From Pseudobdellovibrionaceae bacterium (GTDB taxonomy: Bacteria > Bdellovibrionota > Bdellovibrionia > Bdellovibrionales > JAGQZY01): a DNA stretch of 64,000 bases. The notes under the pieces were generated by a model. It did no database searches. It was given only the letters and a program-made list of their open reading frames with translations, and was not told the DNA's origin. The position numbers and the translations under genes were made by a program. Below are positions 45,380 to 55,213 of this stretch, piece after piece. Location of the stretch: the NCBI GenBank assembly GCA_020635085.1, contig JACKAL010000002.1:321079-385078 (forward strand). The letters are read 5' to 3'. Each line of letters opens with the position of its first letter. Within the stretch, counting starts at the first letter, position 1.

Positions 45380-45538
45380 TAGAACCCATCTCATAAATAG
45401 GAGCGTAACGAGAAGGTTTTATAAAGTTTAAATCGAGGCACGACGCGAAAGCCTAGTAGAGCTAGGCTGACAAGGAGTAACGAAGAATTAAACTTTATAA
45501 AAGAATCGCAGTAGCTCCTATTTATGAGATGGGTTCTA
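45380..45538. repeat. 159-bp palindromic element, MITE-like
   Basis: Arms of 25 bp (45380-45404 and 45514-45538), beginning TAGAACCCATCTCATAAA, are exact inverted copies. A second exact 15-bp pair (45417-45431, 45488-45502; TTTTATAAAGTTTAA) lies inside, and a small inner hairpin AGCCTAG/CTAGGCT lies near the centre. There is no open frame. Terminal TA on both sides would fit a TA target. It lies exactly between two convergent genes and abuts the stop codon of the minus-strand one. Confidence 0.75.
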
Positions 45539-47356
45539 TTAATAAAACTGAATTTTAAAAGAATCTGAAAAATCCTCCGCAGTGTCATTTTTATAGGATT
45601 GAAATTTAAACTCCCGCTCTCCACCAACAGAACCTGTATTGCGAATGTAAAATGTTGCAAAAGATTCATTTAAATTAATGTTAAGCGGATTACTTGTCGC
45701 ACTTACCTTGCCACTGAGAGTTGCACAACTTGTGTAATCTGGATAAACCTCAACATCATTTAGCTGTGCGGCATTGGTTAAATAAATATTACGTACAACC
45801 CCTTCCGCATTTGTATTGAGAACATCGGCCCCGTAATGATCCTGAAGTCGCACTACATATGGACCATGACAAGTAGATGTTGTTCCTGATTGAATACGTT
45901 GCCCATATGCCTTTATTTTATAAAGATCCGAAGCTGCCGATAAAGAGCTCACTCTATATTTTGATCCGACATTGCCACTTTTATCGAGTTTTAAATAATA
46001 AGCGCCGTCCTCAGGAAACTTAGCATAGAAGGAGGACGCGCTGGTAGACATACTGAGACTGGTTAAAGCCGTCCCACAAGCGCTATCACTAAAAATCAAG
46101 GAGTTCGTCCCTCCCACGGTTGCCTTGACCACCTCACTGCCATTTTCTTTTTTAAGTACGTCAAATGTGTCAATGCTACCAGTGGTTCCAGTACCTACAC
46201 TGCCGCTAAATGTTTTTGATTCAACTGTGTATTTATAACATTGATTTTTAACAGCCACATTCGGCCCCATTACAAGAAGTCCGCTGGAGGAAATGCTTGT
46301 TGCTAAAGCATAGCGAACGACTTCACCCGCACTAAGTTGTTGGGCGCTAGCATAAATAAACATATGATCATTTGCCGAAGGTCCTGCAGCGCTTCTCACC
46401 CAACGGTATACCTGGCTATCTCCTGCATTTATACCAAATGATGTCATGCCACTTGTGCCTCCTGAGTCCGCAATACATTCAGCAGCATAGGCGTAACTAG
46501 GTAACACATTCGATGGCAAATTGACTCCATCATAGCAATCACTCCCGTTTCCAGCACAATACTTCATTTGCACCGTCTGTAATGATGTCGAAGATGCACG
46601 CTTTCCACCATCATTCACTAAAGAAATAACCAATGGAACACAACTCCCTCCGACTATGCCTGGAAAAAAATCAAATGGTTTGTTCAGTGCAACTTTTGTC
46701 GGCACCTTGTCTTGTTCCTTGAGAGAATCTTTAAATTTGCAATCATCAAACCATTGATTTGGATCAAATGTACGCGTGACTTTGATTTCGATATCTTTAC
46801 CTGGATCTAACAACACATGCCCCACTTCTCCGAGGATATGTGGCTTTGACAACATCCCTTGCTGCGGTTCGCGCACTTTAAAATCGCTACATGCCTCAGG
46901 TGTAAGAGCATAAAACCCAATCAAGCGAATCACGCGATCTTTACCCGAAGGAATTTCTAATTTAACTCGCCCCTCGTTAACTCCTGCATAAACAGCGCCG
47001 GCCCAAGGACCAAAGCTAAACATTTTGTCCATGGTTCCATCACTCTTCGATCGGCCACAATAATTTTCGCTAAAATTCGCTTCTGGTCCCCCAACCATTA
47101 CCGCATAACAATTAATCGGCGCGCCCCCGCTTGCTTCCAGCCCTGTTGGAGCCACCAAGGACCAACCGCCACCGCCATTGCCCTCGTCATCACCAGCATC
47201 ACCTTGCACATCCGTTGCAGAAGAAATACTAACAGCTTTAGATTCCACAGATGGTACAACAAAAGTAACACTGGAGACTTCATTTTTGGCACGGTTGCAT
47301 GCCATACAAGAAAAAATCAAAGTAACACCAGCTAAAAGTAGATATTTAAGTTTCAT
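45539..47356 (-). CDS. Large secreted lipoprotein, hypothetical
   Basis: A 605-residue lipoprotein (lipobox CMAC about residue 18). The sequence is beta-rich, with many Gly/Ser/Thr and over a dozen cysteines, and has a GDDEGNGGGGWSL linker near residue 60. Repeated strand-turn units suggest several Ig-like or pre-peptidase-like domains; none is named with confidence. The start ATG 47356 follows GGGAG by 5 bases. It lies 146 bp downstream of the CHASE2 cyclase on the same strand, and the palindromic element begins at its stop codon. Confidence 0.75.
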   Translation of the reverse strand: MKLKYLLLAGVTLIFSCMACNRAKNEVSSVTFVVPSVESKAVSISSATDVQGDAGDDEGNGGGGWSLVAPTGLEASGGAPINCYAVMVGGPEANFSENYCGRSKSDGTMDKMFSFGPWAGAVYAGVNEGRVKLEIPSGKDRVIRLIGFYALTPEACSDFKVREPQQGMLSKPHILGEVGHVLLDPGKDIEIKVTRTFDPNQWFDDCKFKDSLKEQDKVPTKVALNKPFDFFPGIVGGSCVPLVISLVNDGGKRASSTSLQTVQMKYCAGNGSDCYDGVNLPSNVLPSYAYAAECIADSGGTSGMTSFGINAGDSQVYRWVRSAAGPSANDHMFIYASAQQLSAGEVVRYALATSISSSGLLVMGPNVAVKNQCYKYTVESKTFSGSVGTGTTGSIDTFDVLKKENGSEVVKATVGGTNSLIFSDSACGTALTSLSMSTSASSFYAKFPEDGAYYLKLDKSGNVGSKYRVSSLSAASDLYKIKAYGQRIQSGTTSTCHGPYVVRLQDHYGADVLNTNAEGVVRNIYLTNAAQLNDVEVYPDYTSCATLSGKVSATSNPLNINLNESFATFYIRNTGSVGGEREFKFQSYKNDTAEDFSDSFKIQFY

Positions 47357-47502
47357 GAAAACTCCCAAAAATCTTATCGTCTCAGTTCGTAAAAAAATGA
47401 CCTTTGTCGCAAATTGATACACATTCATTTTACAAATCCTCACATTTATCTAGGATAGATACATCTACCCAAATTAATCCCAATATCACAAATAGGCGTC
47501 AT

Positions 47503-50130
47503 TTACTTTGATTTCATTTCATAAACTCCATCCCAACTGTCTTCCGGCGGCGACTGAATAAACTCAATACATCTTTTTTTATAAATTCTTATTAATAAAT
47601 CATTCGGGTATTCTTGCTCTAATATGGTATAAAGCTTCAATGCTCCAGTAAAATTTCTCTGCAAATACGCACTATATGCTTGCTGGTATTTTTCGACATA
47701 CTCCTTGTCAGTAGATTTTTTATGCTCAGAAAGTAATTCAAAAGCGCCAACCGGCTGCTGCTTGCCTTTAACACGAACACGATCGACTTCGCGGAATAAA
47801 AAGAAATTTTTTGTCGCTTCATATGTCGCTTCGCTCACTAAAATGCGTGCACCATATTGCTTTGTGGCTCCTTCAAGGCGTGATCCTAAATTGACCGCAT
47901 CTCCGATAACTGTATAACTTTGAACAATCTGAGAGCCCATGTTTCCCACGCTCATAATTCCAGTGTTAATGCCAATACCTATTTCGATATTCGGCCAATT
48001 TCTTTTTGCAAAATCCACTTTTAGTTGTTGAAGCTTATCTATACTCTCTAATGCGGATTTACAGGCATAATAGGCATGTTCATTAAAGGCCACTGGGGCT
48101 CCGAAGAAGGCCATCAAACCATCTCCCATATACTTATCTAAAGTTCCTTTATTATTAAAAATAATCTCCGTCATTGGTGTTAAATAATTATTTAAAAATT
48201 GTGATAAATCCTCTGGATCCATTTTCTCTGAAAATTCTGTAAAACCTCTGACGTCAGAGAAAAATACCGACATTTCTTGCTTACGACCGCCGAGCTTTAA
48301 GTTTTCTTCTTTTTTAAGAATTTCTTCGACAACTGCTGGAGAAACATATTTAGAAAATGTTTTTTTAAGCTCGCGTTTTTTTCGCTCTTCGGAAAAATAT
48401 TTGTATACAATCATTACAAAATGAATACAGAAAATAAGCGAAAAAATCATAAAACTAGACATCAAAATATGTTTGGTAGAAAATAAATAAAAATCTACAG
48501 CGCTTCCAAACCCTAAACAAAGTACGAAGCTAGCAAGCGAAGTGAGAGAACCCATAAAGGAAAGGGCAAAGCTCAGCAGAAGACCCGTGATAAAAATTAT
48601 CGCTGGGATTTTTATCTCTTCGCCCGTAAGTTGATAATAAAATTTTCCATCAAAAAGATTGGCTAGCATGGTTAAATGAAGTTCCGGGCCAGGATAATTT
48701 GCTTCTATCGGAGTGTTTCGTAAATCATAAATACCATTTGATGTGGCGCCAATAAGCACTGCTTTATTTTTAAAAAATTCTTTTTTACTCACCCGTGTTT
48801 CTCTGATCTCTATATTTTTGCTATGTGCATTTTGTACGCGAACCATAACACCTACTGTATCATTTTCGTTGAGGAGATCTTTTGCCGACACATAAGATAA
48901 TGTGTTCTGAGGACCGTAATAATGAAGCAACATCTGCCCCTGCGCATCGATAGGCAAGTCATGAACTATTTTCTCTGGATCTTGAGCAGCATCGACAATC
49001 TTAAATTGTGTGATCGCTTTATAACCGTTAGGTTTACTGAGCGTCACATCAGCACGGTAATGCGTTGCTTGTAAGTACATCTGTAAGGCAAGCGACGGGA
49101 TGTAACTTGTTCCTAATTTGTTACCAGAACGATAAAACAGAGGATAGCGCCTAACATAACCATCAACATCCAATTGCGCAACGAAACTCGCTGTAAATTC
49201 AGCCGGCTCTTGCAATAGAGAAATGTTGGACACCCACTCTCCATACTGAGGCGTTGGATGAAGAGCGCTACTTTGTTTAAACTGCTTAAGTTTTGCCCTG
49301 ATATCTGATCCCAATTCAGGAAATTTTTCTTTAAGAATTTTAGCATAACGGCGCTGCAACTCACGATCTTTACCGTAACGGTCATGATCGGTTAGCCATT
49401 CTGTGCAATATGCGAACTGTGCCGTTTGTAATAGAGCCATCATACGATTTTTTTGATACTTATTAAGTTCTGAATCTGATTTTTTTCCCAAATAATTTAA
49501 ATAATTTTGTTTTTCATTTCTTATGATATCGGCAAATACTATCGAAAAAACTTGATCCCATTGCACATCTTCAAAGAGATCCAGTTCATCATCAACGACA
49601 AGGGATGGATTAATTTTTACGAGCTGGTCACCTCCTGTAGCAAGAAAAGCCTCGGTAACACAGTAATCTTGATAGGGAAGCAGATCGACTTTATTATTAC
49701 TAAAAGTTCCTAAAATGATTTTCTCTTTGTGCGCATTTATAATTTTTCCCAAACGCTGATCATTAACCCCTTCGCCAAGCTCTGGCTCTGAAAAAATAAT
49801 ATCTAATCCAACAGTGGCTACATCGTAACGAAGAAGTTCATCAAATAAATTGGCTATGACATCACGTCCCCACGGCCACCGCCCTACTTCTTGAACCGAG
49901 GCATCATCAATGGCCACTAATACGACCGGGGCCTTGGTTACTGTAGCGTTCTGCCATCGATACTTTACATCATTAAAACGATGATCCATAGTTTCGACGA
50001 AATCATAAACCGGGTGGATAGTTTGTTGATCAAGACGGTATTTTTTATGCTTTAAATAGGCCCAAGAAAATGCAGATATAGCAAGCGTTGTTGCGACTCC
50101 AAGCAGTAAGCCAAAATACTTTGATACCAT
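47503..50130 (-). CDS. CHASE2-domain adenylate/guanylate cyclase
   Basis: An 875-residue receptor cyclase. One N-terminal helix (5-25) is followed by a periplasmic CHASE2 sensor (about 35-505), three membrane helices (about 505-580) and a cytoplasmic class III cyclase (about 620-800). Metal-binding aspartates are in FFSDVRGFTEFSEKM and KYMGDGLMAFFGAP, and the substrate-contacting region is SYTVIGDAVNLGSRL. A 60-residue helical tail, TPR-like, ends the protein. The product is probably cAMP, made in response to an unknown periplasmic signal. The gene is divergent from the M2 peptidase. The nearby FecR gene is a typical companion of CHASE2 proteins as far as I recall. Confidence 0.93.
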   Translation of the reverse strand: MVSKYFGLLLGVATTLAISAFSWAYLKHKKYRLDQQTIHPVYDFVETMDHRFNDVKYRWQNATVTKAPVVLVAIDDASVQEVGRWPWGRDVIANLFDELLRYDVATVGLDIIFSEPELGEGVNDQRLGKIINAHKEKIILGTFSNNKVDLLPYQDYCVTEAFLATGGDQLVKINPSLVVDDELDLFEDVQWDQVFSIVFADIIRNEKQNYLNYLGKKSDSELNKYQKNRMMALLQTAQFAYCTEWLTDHDRYGKDRELQRRYAKILKEKFPELGSDIRAKLKQFKQSSALHPTPQYGEWVSNISLLQEPAEFTASFVAQLDVDGYVRRYPLFYRSGNKLGTSYIPSLALQMYLQATHYRADVTLSKPNGYKAITQFKIVDAAQDPEKIVHDLPIDAQGQMLLHYYGPQNTLSYVSAKDLLNENDTVGVMVRVQNAHSKNIEIRETRVSKKEFFKNKAVLIGATSNGIYDLRNTPIEANYPGPELHLTMLANLFDGKFYYQLTGEEIKIPAIIFITGLLLSFALSFMGSLTSLASFVLCLGFGSAVDFYLFSTKHILMSSFMIFSLIFCIHFVMIVYKYFSEERKKRELKKTFSKYVSPAVVEEILKKEENLKLGGRKQEMSVFFSDVRGFTEFSEKMDPEDLSQFLNNYLTPMTEIIFNNKGTLDKYMGDGLMAFFGAPVAFNEHAYYACKSALESIDKLQQLKVDFAKRNWPNIEIGIGINTGIMSVGNMGSQIVQSYTVIGDAVNLGSRLEGATKQYGARILVSEATYEATKNFFLFREVDRVRVKGKQQPVGAFELLSEHKKSTDKEYVEKYQQAYSAYLQRNFTGALKLYTILEQEYPNDLLIRIYKKRCIEFIQSPPEDSWDGVYEMKSK

Positions 50131-50249
50131 CAGTAAAGTATCGGATTTTTTTATCTTTTATTTTAGCGTAGAACTCATCTCAAACTCACAAATCCCTTGC
50201 CTTCGTCCAGTTTCATTTGTATCTAAAGATATATTTTCGGGGAGGATCT

Positions 50250-52019
50250 ATGAGTATGAAACCACCAATAATTTTTTCCGCAGCATTATTGCTTACTGCG
50301 GTATCTCAAGCCAAAAGTACTAAAACATTTTTAGAAGAGGCCAATAAGGATCTTGGTAAAGATATCATCTCCGTTCAGCGTGCCGAGTGGGTGCAAAATA
50401 ATTTTATCACTATGGACACAACCATTTTAGCATCCGAAGCCAATGCCCGTTTTGGAACTCTCGGCACGGATTACGCTCTTCAATCTAAAAAATACCGTGG
50501 ATCGAGCGAAGATGAAAAACGCCAACTTTATCTACTTATGGGTTTTTTAAATCTTCCCTCGCCAAAAAACTCTAGCGAAAACGAAAAAATGACCCAACTC
50601 AAAGCGGAGCTAGAGAGTGCTTACGGCAGCGGCAAATACTGCAAAAATAATAAATGTCGTGATCTACAAACACTAGAAAACGTGCTTGCGGAATCACGCA
50701 AACCTGAAGAACTTAAAGATGCCTGGGAAGGATGGAAGTCCATCTCCATTCCCATGAAACCCAAATATCAAAAGGTCGTTGAGTATGCCAATGTTGGCGC
50801 CAAAGAACTGGGCTATAAACATCTCGCCGATTTTTGGAAATCCAAATACGACATGAGTGAAACCGCTTTTGAGAAAGAATTGGATCGTCTGTGGAGCGAT
50901 GTAAAGCCGTTCTACGAACAACTTCACTGTTATGTGCGTACCCAGCTTAACAAGAAATATGGCGACAAAGTGGCGCCGAAAACAGGACCTATTCCAGCCC
51001 AGCTTATGGGTAATATGTGGGGACAATCTTGGGAAAATATTCGCGACATCGTTGGTGTTGACCCCAAAAAATCTCTCGACATTACAAGTTTACTTAAAAA
51101 AGCCAAGTACGACTCTCGTAAAATGACAAAAACAGCCGAGAATTTTTTTGTTTCTCTCGGAATGCCTACCTTACCTGCTACTTTTTATGAAAGATCACTA
51201 CTAGATAAGCCCCGGGATCGCGATGTTGTTTGCCACGCCAGCGCCTGGGATATTGATCTCAAAGACGATGTGCGCATTAAAATGTGTATTCAAATTGACG
51301 AAGACAACTTTCGTACCATTCACCACGAGCTCGGACACATCTACTACTACCTCGCATATAAAGATCAGCCAGTGCTCTTCCAAGGCGCAGCTAACGATGG
51401 CTTTCATGAGGCGATTGGTGATACCATTCAACTTTCTATTACCCGCCAATATTTACAAGACATTGGTCTTCTCAAATCCAATAAAGCACCGAAGGATGCA
51501 GATATTCACTATCTTCTGCAAATGGCCCTGCAAAAAATTGCATTTTTACCCTTTGGCTTGATGATCGATAAGTACCGTTGGCAAATTTTTGATGGACGTA
51601 TTCCTTATGATCAATACAACACGGCATGGTGGGATATGGTCGAAAAATACCAAGGCCTCAAGCCACCAGAGCCTCGCCCACAAGATGCCTTTGATGCTGG
51701 CTCCAAGTATCATGTTCCAAGTTTTGTTCCTTATTCGCGATATTTTATTGCACACATCCTTCAATTCCAATTCCACCGCGCTCTTTGTGAAACGGCTGGC
51801 TTTAAAGGACCACTGCATGAATGTTCTATTTATAACAACCGTCAAGCTGGCGACAAACTATGGAAGATGTTGCAAATGGGAGCGAGTAAACCGTGGCCCG
51901 AAGCCCTTGCTGTGGTAACTGGAAAAAAAGAAATGGATGCAACAGCTATTCGTGAATACTTCGCCCCCCTAGAAACTTGGTTAAAAGAAAAAAATAAAGG
52001 GCAATCCTGCGGTTGGTAA
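50250..52019 (+). CDS. M2-family peptidyl-dipeptidase (ACE-like)
   Basis: A 589-residue exported zinc peptidase. A signal peptide (1-20) is followed by the all-helical M2 fold. The zinc motif HHELGH is at 358-363 (H359, E360, H363), and the third ligand is E387 in GFHEAIGD. Homologous angiotensin-converting enzymes remove C-terminal dipeptides from peptides. In this setting it would process peptides released by the other secreted proteases in the periplasm. GGGGAGG lies 4 bases before the ATG at 50250. Confidence 0.95.
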   Translation: MSMKPPIIFSAALLLTAVSQAKSTKTFLEEANKDLGKDIISVQRAEWVQNNFITMDTTILASEANARFGTLGTDYALQSKKYRGSSEDEKRQLYLLMGFLNLPSPKNSSENEKMTQLKAELESAYGSGKYCKNNKCRDLQTLENVLAESRKPEELKDAWEGWKSISIPMKPKYQKVVEYANVGAKELGYKHLADFWKSKYDMSETAFEKELDRLWSDVKPFYEQLHCYVRTQLNKKYGDKVAPKTGPIPAQLMGNMWGQSWENIRDIVGVDPKKSLDITSLLKKAKYDSRKMTKTAENFFVSLGMPTLPATFYERSLLDKPRDRDVVCHASAWDIDLKDDVRIKMCIQIDEDNFRTIHHELGHIYYYLAYKDQPVLFQGAANDGFHEAIGDTIQLSITRQYLQDIGLLKSNKAPKDADIHYLLQMALQKIAFLPFGLMIDKYRWQIFDGRIPYDQYNTAWWDMVEKYQGLKPPEPRPQDAFDAGSKYHVPSFVPYSRYFIAHILQFQFHRALCETAGFKGPLHECSIYNNRQAGDKLWKMLQMGASKPWPEALAVVTGKKEMDATAIREYFAPLETWLKEKNKGQSCGW

Positions 52020-52053
52020 AACCACGATTCAAACGCATACATACTATGAGATA

Positions 52054-52086
52054 ATTTAAAAAAAGGTCAGCTGGGAAAACTGACCT
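52054..52086 (-). terminator. Terminator of mscS
   Basis: AGGTCAG (52064-52070) and CTGACCT (52080-52086) form a 7-bp stem with a 9-base loop. Read on the minus strand it is followed by TTTTTTAAATT. Confidence 0.72.
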
Positions 52087-52125
52087 CTAACCCTACTCTA
52101 GGTACTACCAAGAACCCTTTGTGTC

Positions 52126-52974
52126 TTATTTATTAAGCATCCGTACTTCACGTTGAGGAAACGGAATGGTAATCCCCTGCGCCTCAAATGTTTCTTTGAC
52201 TTTACGGTACATATCAAAACGTACCGGCCAATAATCTTCTGTTTTGCACCAAATCCGATATGTCAAATCCACAGAGCTGTCACCAAACCCTACTATTCCC
52301 ACCATGGGCTCTGGATCTGCGAGAATGCGTGGATCATTTTTTGCCAACACAAGTAACATCTGCTCCACTTTAGCCACATTGTCGCCATAACTTACACCTA
52401 CAGAAACATCCACGCGACGAATACTTTCGGAACTATAGTTGGTAATTACATTACCTATAAGTGGACCATTAGGAATAATCACTTTACGATTGTCGGCGCG
52501 CAATAACGTCGTATTAAAAATATCTATCGCCTGCACCGTCCCCTCTTCACCCTGTGTCTGTATATAATCACCGATACGAAAAGGACGTAAAATAAGAATG
52601 AGTAACCCACCTGCAAGGTTCGATAAACTCCCCTGCAAAGCTAAACCAATGGCTAAACCAGCAGCGCCCAAAAGAGCAACAAAAGATGTGGTCTGCACGC
52701 CAACCATACCAGCAGCCGTAATTACCACCATAACTTTAAATCCAACCGCAGATACACGCTCCAGATACGCTCGGATAGTAATATCAAATCCTTTTTTATC
52801 TAGGGCACGCGTTAGCAAACTGGCTAAGCGGTTGGATAGCCAAAATCCTACCATGATAACAACAATGGCACCCAAAACCTTTAGGCCATAGTCCACAACA
52901 TACTCAAAAAGTTTTGCGTAGATCAATTCACTGGTTACAGCTATCTTGCCAGCTTCTTGCTGAACATCGTTCAT
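52126..52974 (-). CDS. mscS: Small-conductance mechanosensitive channel MscS
   Basis: A 282-residue protein, close to 286 in E. coli. Three membrane helices (about 27-48, 68-92, 96-128) end in the glycine/alanine-rich pore helix AALLGAAGLAIGLALQGSLS, followed by the beta domain (PFRIGDYIQ, then RADNRKVIIPN) and the C-terminal alpha/beta domain. It opens on membrane tension to release solutes during osmotic down-shock. GGAG lies 7 bases before the ATG. Confidence 0.95.
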   Translation of the reverse strand: MNDVQQEAGKIAVTSELIYAKLFEYVVDYGLKVLGAIVVIMVGFWLSNRLASLLTRALDKKGFDITIRAYLERVSAVGFKVMVVITAAGMVGVQTTSFVALLGAAGLAIGLALQGSLSNLAGGLLILILRPFRIGDYIQTQGEEGTVQAIDIFNTTLLRADNRKVIIPNGPLIGNVITNYSSESIRRVDVSVGVSYGDNVAKVEQMLLVLAKNDPRILADPEPMVGIVGFGDSSVDLTYRIWCKTEDYWPVRFDMYRKVKETFEAQGITIPFPQREVRMLNK

Positions 52975-53334
52975 AGGAACTCTCCTTAGTGATTAGAAAT
53001 GTTTCTCTACCTCAAAAAACTAACGTGCCTTCAAGGGAATGTCTACCCCCACACGACGGATGGCCTAGTGCTTTTTAGCATGTATGACAATTAAACTTTC
53101 TAGTCCTGAGAATAGAACACACTCGAACCGCGCCCAAAATAAGCACGCCGTGAAATGGCACTTGTCGAAATCTTATCCATACCCAAGAGCCCCTTTTCTC
53201 GATGGCCCCCCAATCTATAGCTCTAATCATTGGATTTACTTTATCTTTTAGGACTCACCTACTGCATCACAATACACATTTTGTGGCATTTTTTTTGCGA
53301 ATGAGGAGATGTTTCAGAAATAAGGAGCGTTCCT
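52975..53334. other. 360-bp divergent intergenic region
   Basis: No gene is seen between mscS and the secreted-protein gene at 53335. The only clear signal is the sigma-54-type promoter at 53284-53298 near its right end. Confidence 0.55.
53284..53298 (+). promoter_or_regulatory. Sigma-54 (-24/-12) promoter
   Basis: TGGCATTTTTTTTGC has GG and GC exactly ten bases apart, as the sigma-54 element requires, and matches the TGGCA and TTGC blocks. Transcription would begin near 53310, leaving a short leader with AGGAG before the ATG at 53335. Confidence 0.6.
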
Positions 53335-55212
53335 ATGCACGTATTACTGTTTGTGCTCGTTATATTTATCACAAGCAGCGGTTTTGCCGCTGGTATTGAA
53401 GCGATTCAATTGGATCATGTGCCCATCGACGCCTCACTGCGCTGTGATCGCATTTTTTTTAAAAGCACCCAACACTTCAAAGGAACTATCTATGCACTCC
53501 CACGCATAATGACAGACACCAATGAGATTAAAGAAGATATCGTTTCTCTTACCAAGAATCCTAAGAATAATGCCGAGAAGCCTTATCAACTCAGTTTTAA
53601 AGTTTATTTCCCTGGTGATGACGAAGAGATAAAAGAAAAAACGGCAATGGATGAAGCCCCCTCCTTTAAATCCTGCAGTTTCGAAGCGGTTAAATTGTAT
53701 TTAAACAAAACTCATCCCGAAAACCCTGTCCATACTATTGCGTCTATGCCATTAACGTCTTTTGACGTATCACTACCAGATTTTTTAACCACCGCAAAAA
53801 GAGTCGGTCGCAATGCAGATGACGGAGATGCAGATATTATTGATTACTTGGGGAAATCCTTTCGTATTACCTATGAGGTGAGTGAGTCCGAACACAAAGC
53901 TCTTCTCGATGCGATTCAGTCGGGAGAGGGGTTACAAGCTCGAGTGCGTTTTTTATTTCAAGCACGTAAACGTGATGGTTCTTTATCGATTAAAATTGAT
54001 ACAAAAAAACTGGCCGCTAATTTCGAAGCCAGTGCAAAAGGAAGTTACGGAAAAATAATCAAAGCAGATATTGCCGCGGCCTTACAACTGGCACTTGAAA
54101 ACACCAAGCTCGAAATTAACTCACAAGTCAGTTCATCTGAAGAATTCAATAAGATTTCTGAGAAAATTATCGATAAGGTCCTCAGCGAAGTCGATTTAGC
54201 TATTAAAAGCGAATCTCCATCTAATAGTAAACCAGAGTCTGCAGAAGAACCTAATGAGGGTATCAGTATTAAAGCTGTGGCGAATATTATTCGTACACGA
54301 GTAAACCAAAACATAGAATATAATAACGTAAAATCCGCGGAAACAGCATCTGCAGAAACTGTCATACAGCTTGATGCTAACGCCACTGATCCCAACATCC
54401 ACCAGTTACGTATCGCTTCGGGTGAGGGTGATGCGAGCCTAACTGAACCAATTTATGCAGGGCAGACTATAAAAATAAGTCCTGCTTATTACATGCAGAT
54501 TATCTTACGATATAAAGAGAAAATTTCTTATCTCACTATTGAACAAATGAAAAGCGATTCCTACAGTGATATTTTTCAACAAAAACTCTCAGACGGCACA
54601 TGGATATTTACAACAATATCGCCTAATGGAACTCCAATGGCTGCTGCACAGCGCAGCTTCTTAGCTGCGCCTAGCGAATATAATCTTGTAAACTATTTCT
54701 GGCGTCGTGTAGAGAGACACCCGGTTATTGTCCGAAACCCGCGTGTTACTATGGGAACCAGTTTAGACGAATTCGATCGCTTCCCCATTACGGTTGCTTT
54801 TACAAACGTCGGCAATCAAAGACGTCGTTTTACTTTTGCCGATTTATTGCAGGACAGCGAATACTGGAAAGCGACCTATAGTGCAACTGAAGGCGCCATC
54901 ACACTCACCGCTAAAAAAGATCTTGGTCTTTTGGTTCTTAAACAAAGATTTCTTTTGTCAAAAAATAAAAATAACGATGCCCTTGCCGATGACGACGAGA
55001 AAAATGAACCCGACTGGCAACGTGAAAGAATTGCAACAGAAACTATCGTAATGGAGCGACGTAATATCTATACAAGTTCTATTGAAGACAAAGACGTAAA
55101 AGATGTTCGCGTGAATAGTAAAGCCACCACTCGTAAACGAGTTGTTTTCTTTAATATTAGTCGCCCGCAAAATTTGCAAAACAATACTGAAAAAGAGAAA
55201 GAAAATAATTAG
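53335..55212 (+). CDS. Large exported hypothetical protein
   Basis: A 625-residue exported protein with a clear signal peptide (1-19, GFAAG). It is largely beta, with two cysteines early (RCDR, KSC) and an acidic/alanine-rich helical segment near 250-330. No known domain is recognised. AGGAGCG precedes the ATG. Its sigma-54-type promoter suggests it is switched on under a specific condition rather than constitutively. It ends one base before the convergent methyltransferase-like gene. Confidence 0.8.
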   Translation: MHVLLFVLVIFITSSGFAAGIEAIQLDHVPIDASLRCDRIFFKSTQHFKGTIYALPRIMTDTNEIKEDIVSLTKNPKNNAEKPYQLSFKVYFPGDDEEIKEKTAMDEAPSFKSCSFEAVKLYLNKTHPENPVHTIASMPLTSFDVSLPDFLTTAKRVGRNADDGDADIIDYLGKSFRITYEVSESEHKALLDAIQSGEGLQARVRFLFQARKRDGSLSIKIDTKKLAANFEASAKGSYGKIIKADIAAALQLALENTKLEINSQVSSSEEFNKISEKIIDKVLSEVDLAIKSESPSNSKPESAEEPNEGISIKAVANIIRTRVNQNIEYNNVKSAETASAETVIQLDANATDPNIHQLRIASGEGDASLTEPIYAGQTIKISPAYYMQIILRYKEKISYLTIEQMKSDSYSDIFQQKLSDGTWIFTTISPNGTPMAAAQRSFLAAPSEYNLVNYFWRRVERHPVIVRNPRVTMGTSLDEFDRFPITVAFTNVGNQRRRFTFADLLQDSEYWKATYSATEGAITLTAKKDLGLLVLKQRFLLSKNKNNDALADDDEKNEPDWQRERIATETIVMERRNIYTSSIEDKDVKDVRVNSKATTRKRVVFFNISRPQNLQNNTEKEKENN

Positions 55213-55213
55213 A

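Noticed and set aside
53154..53170. TGGCACTTGTCGAAA as a second sigma-54 promoter
   Set aside because: The GC expected ten bases after GG is absent.
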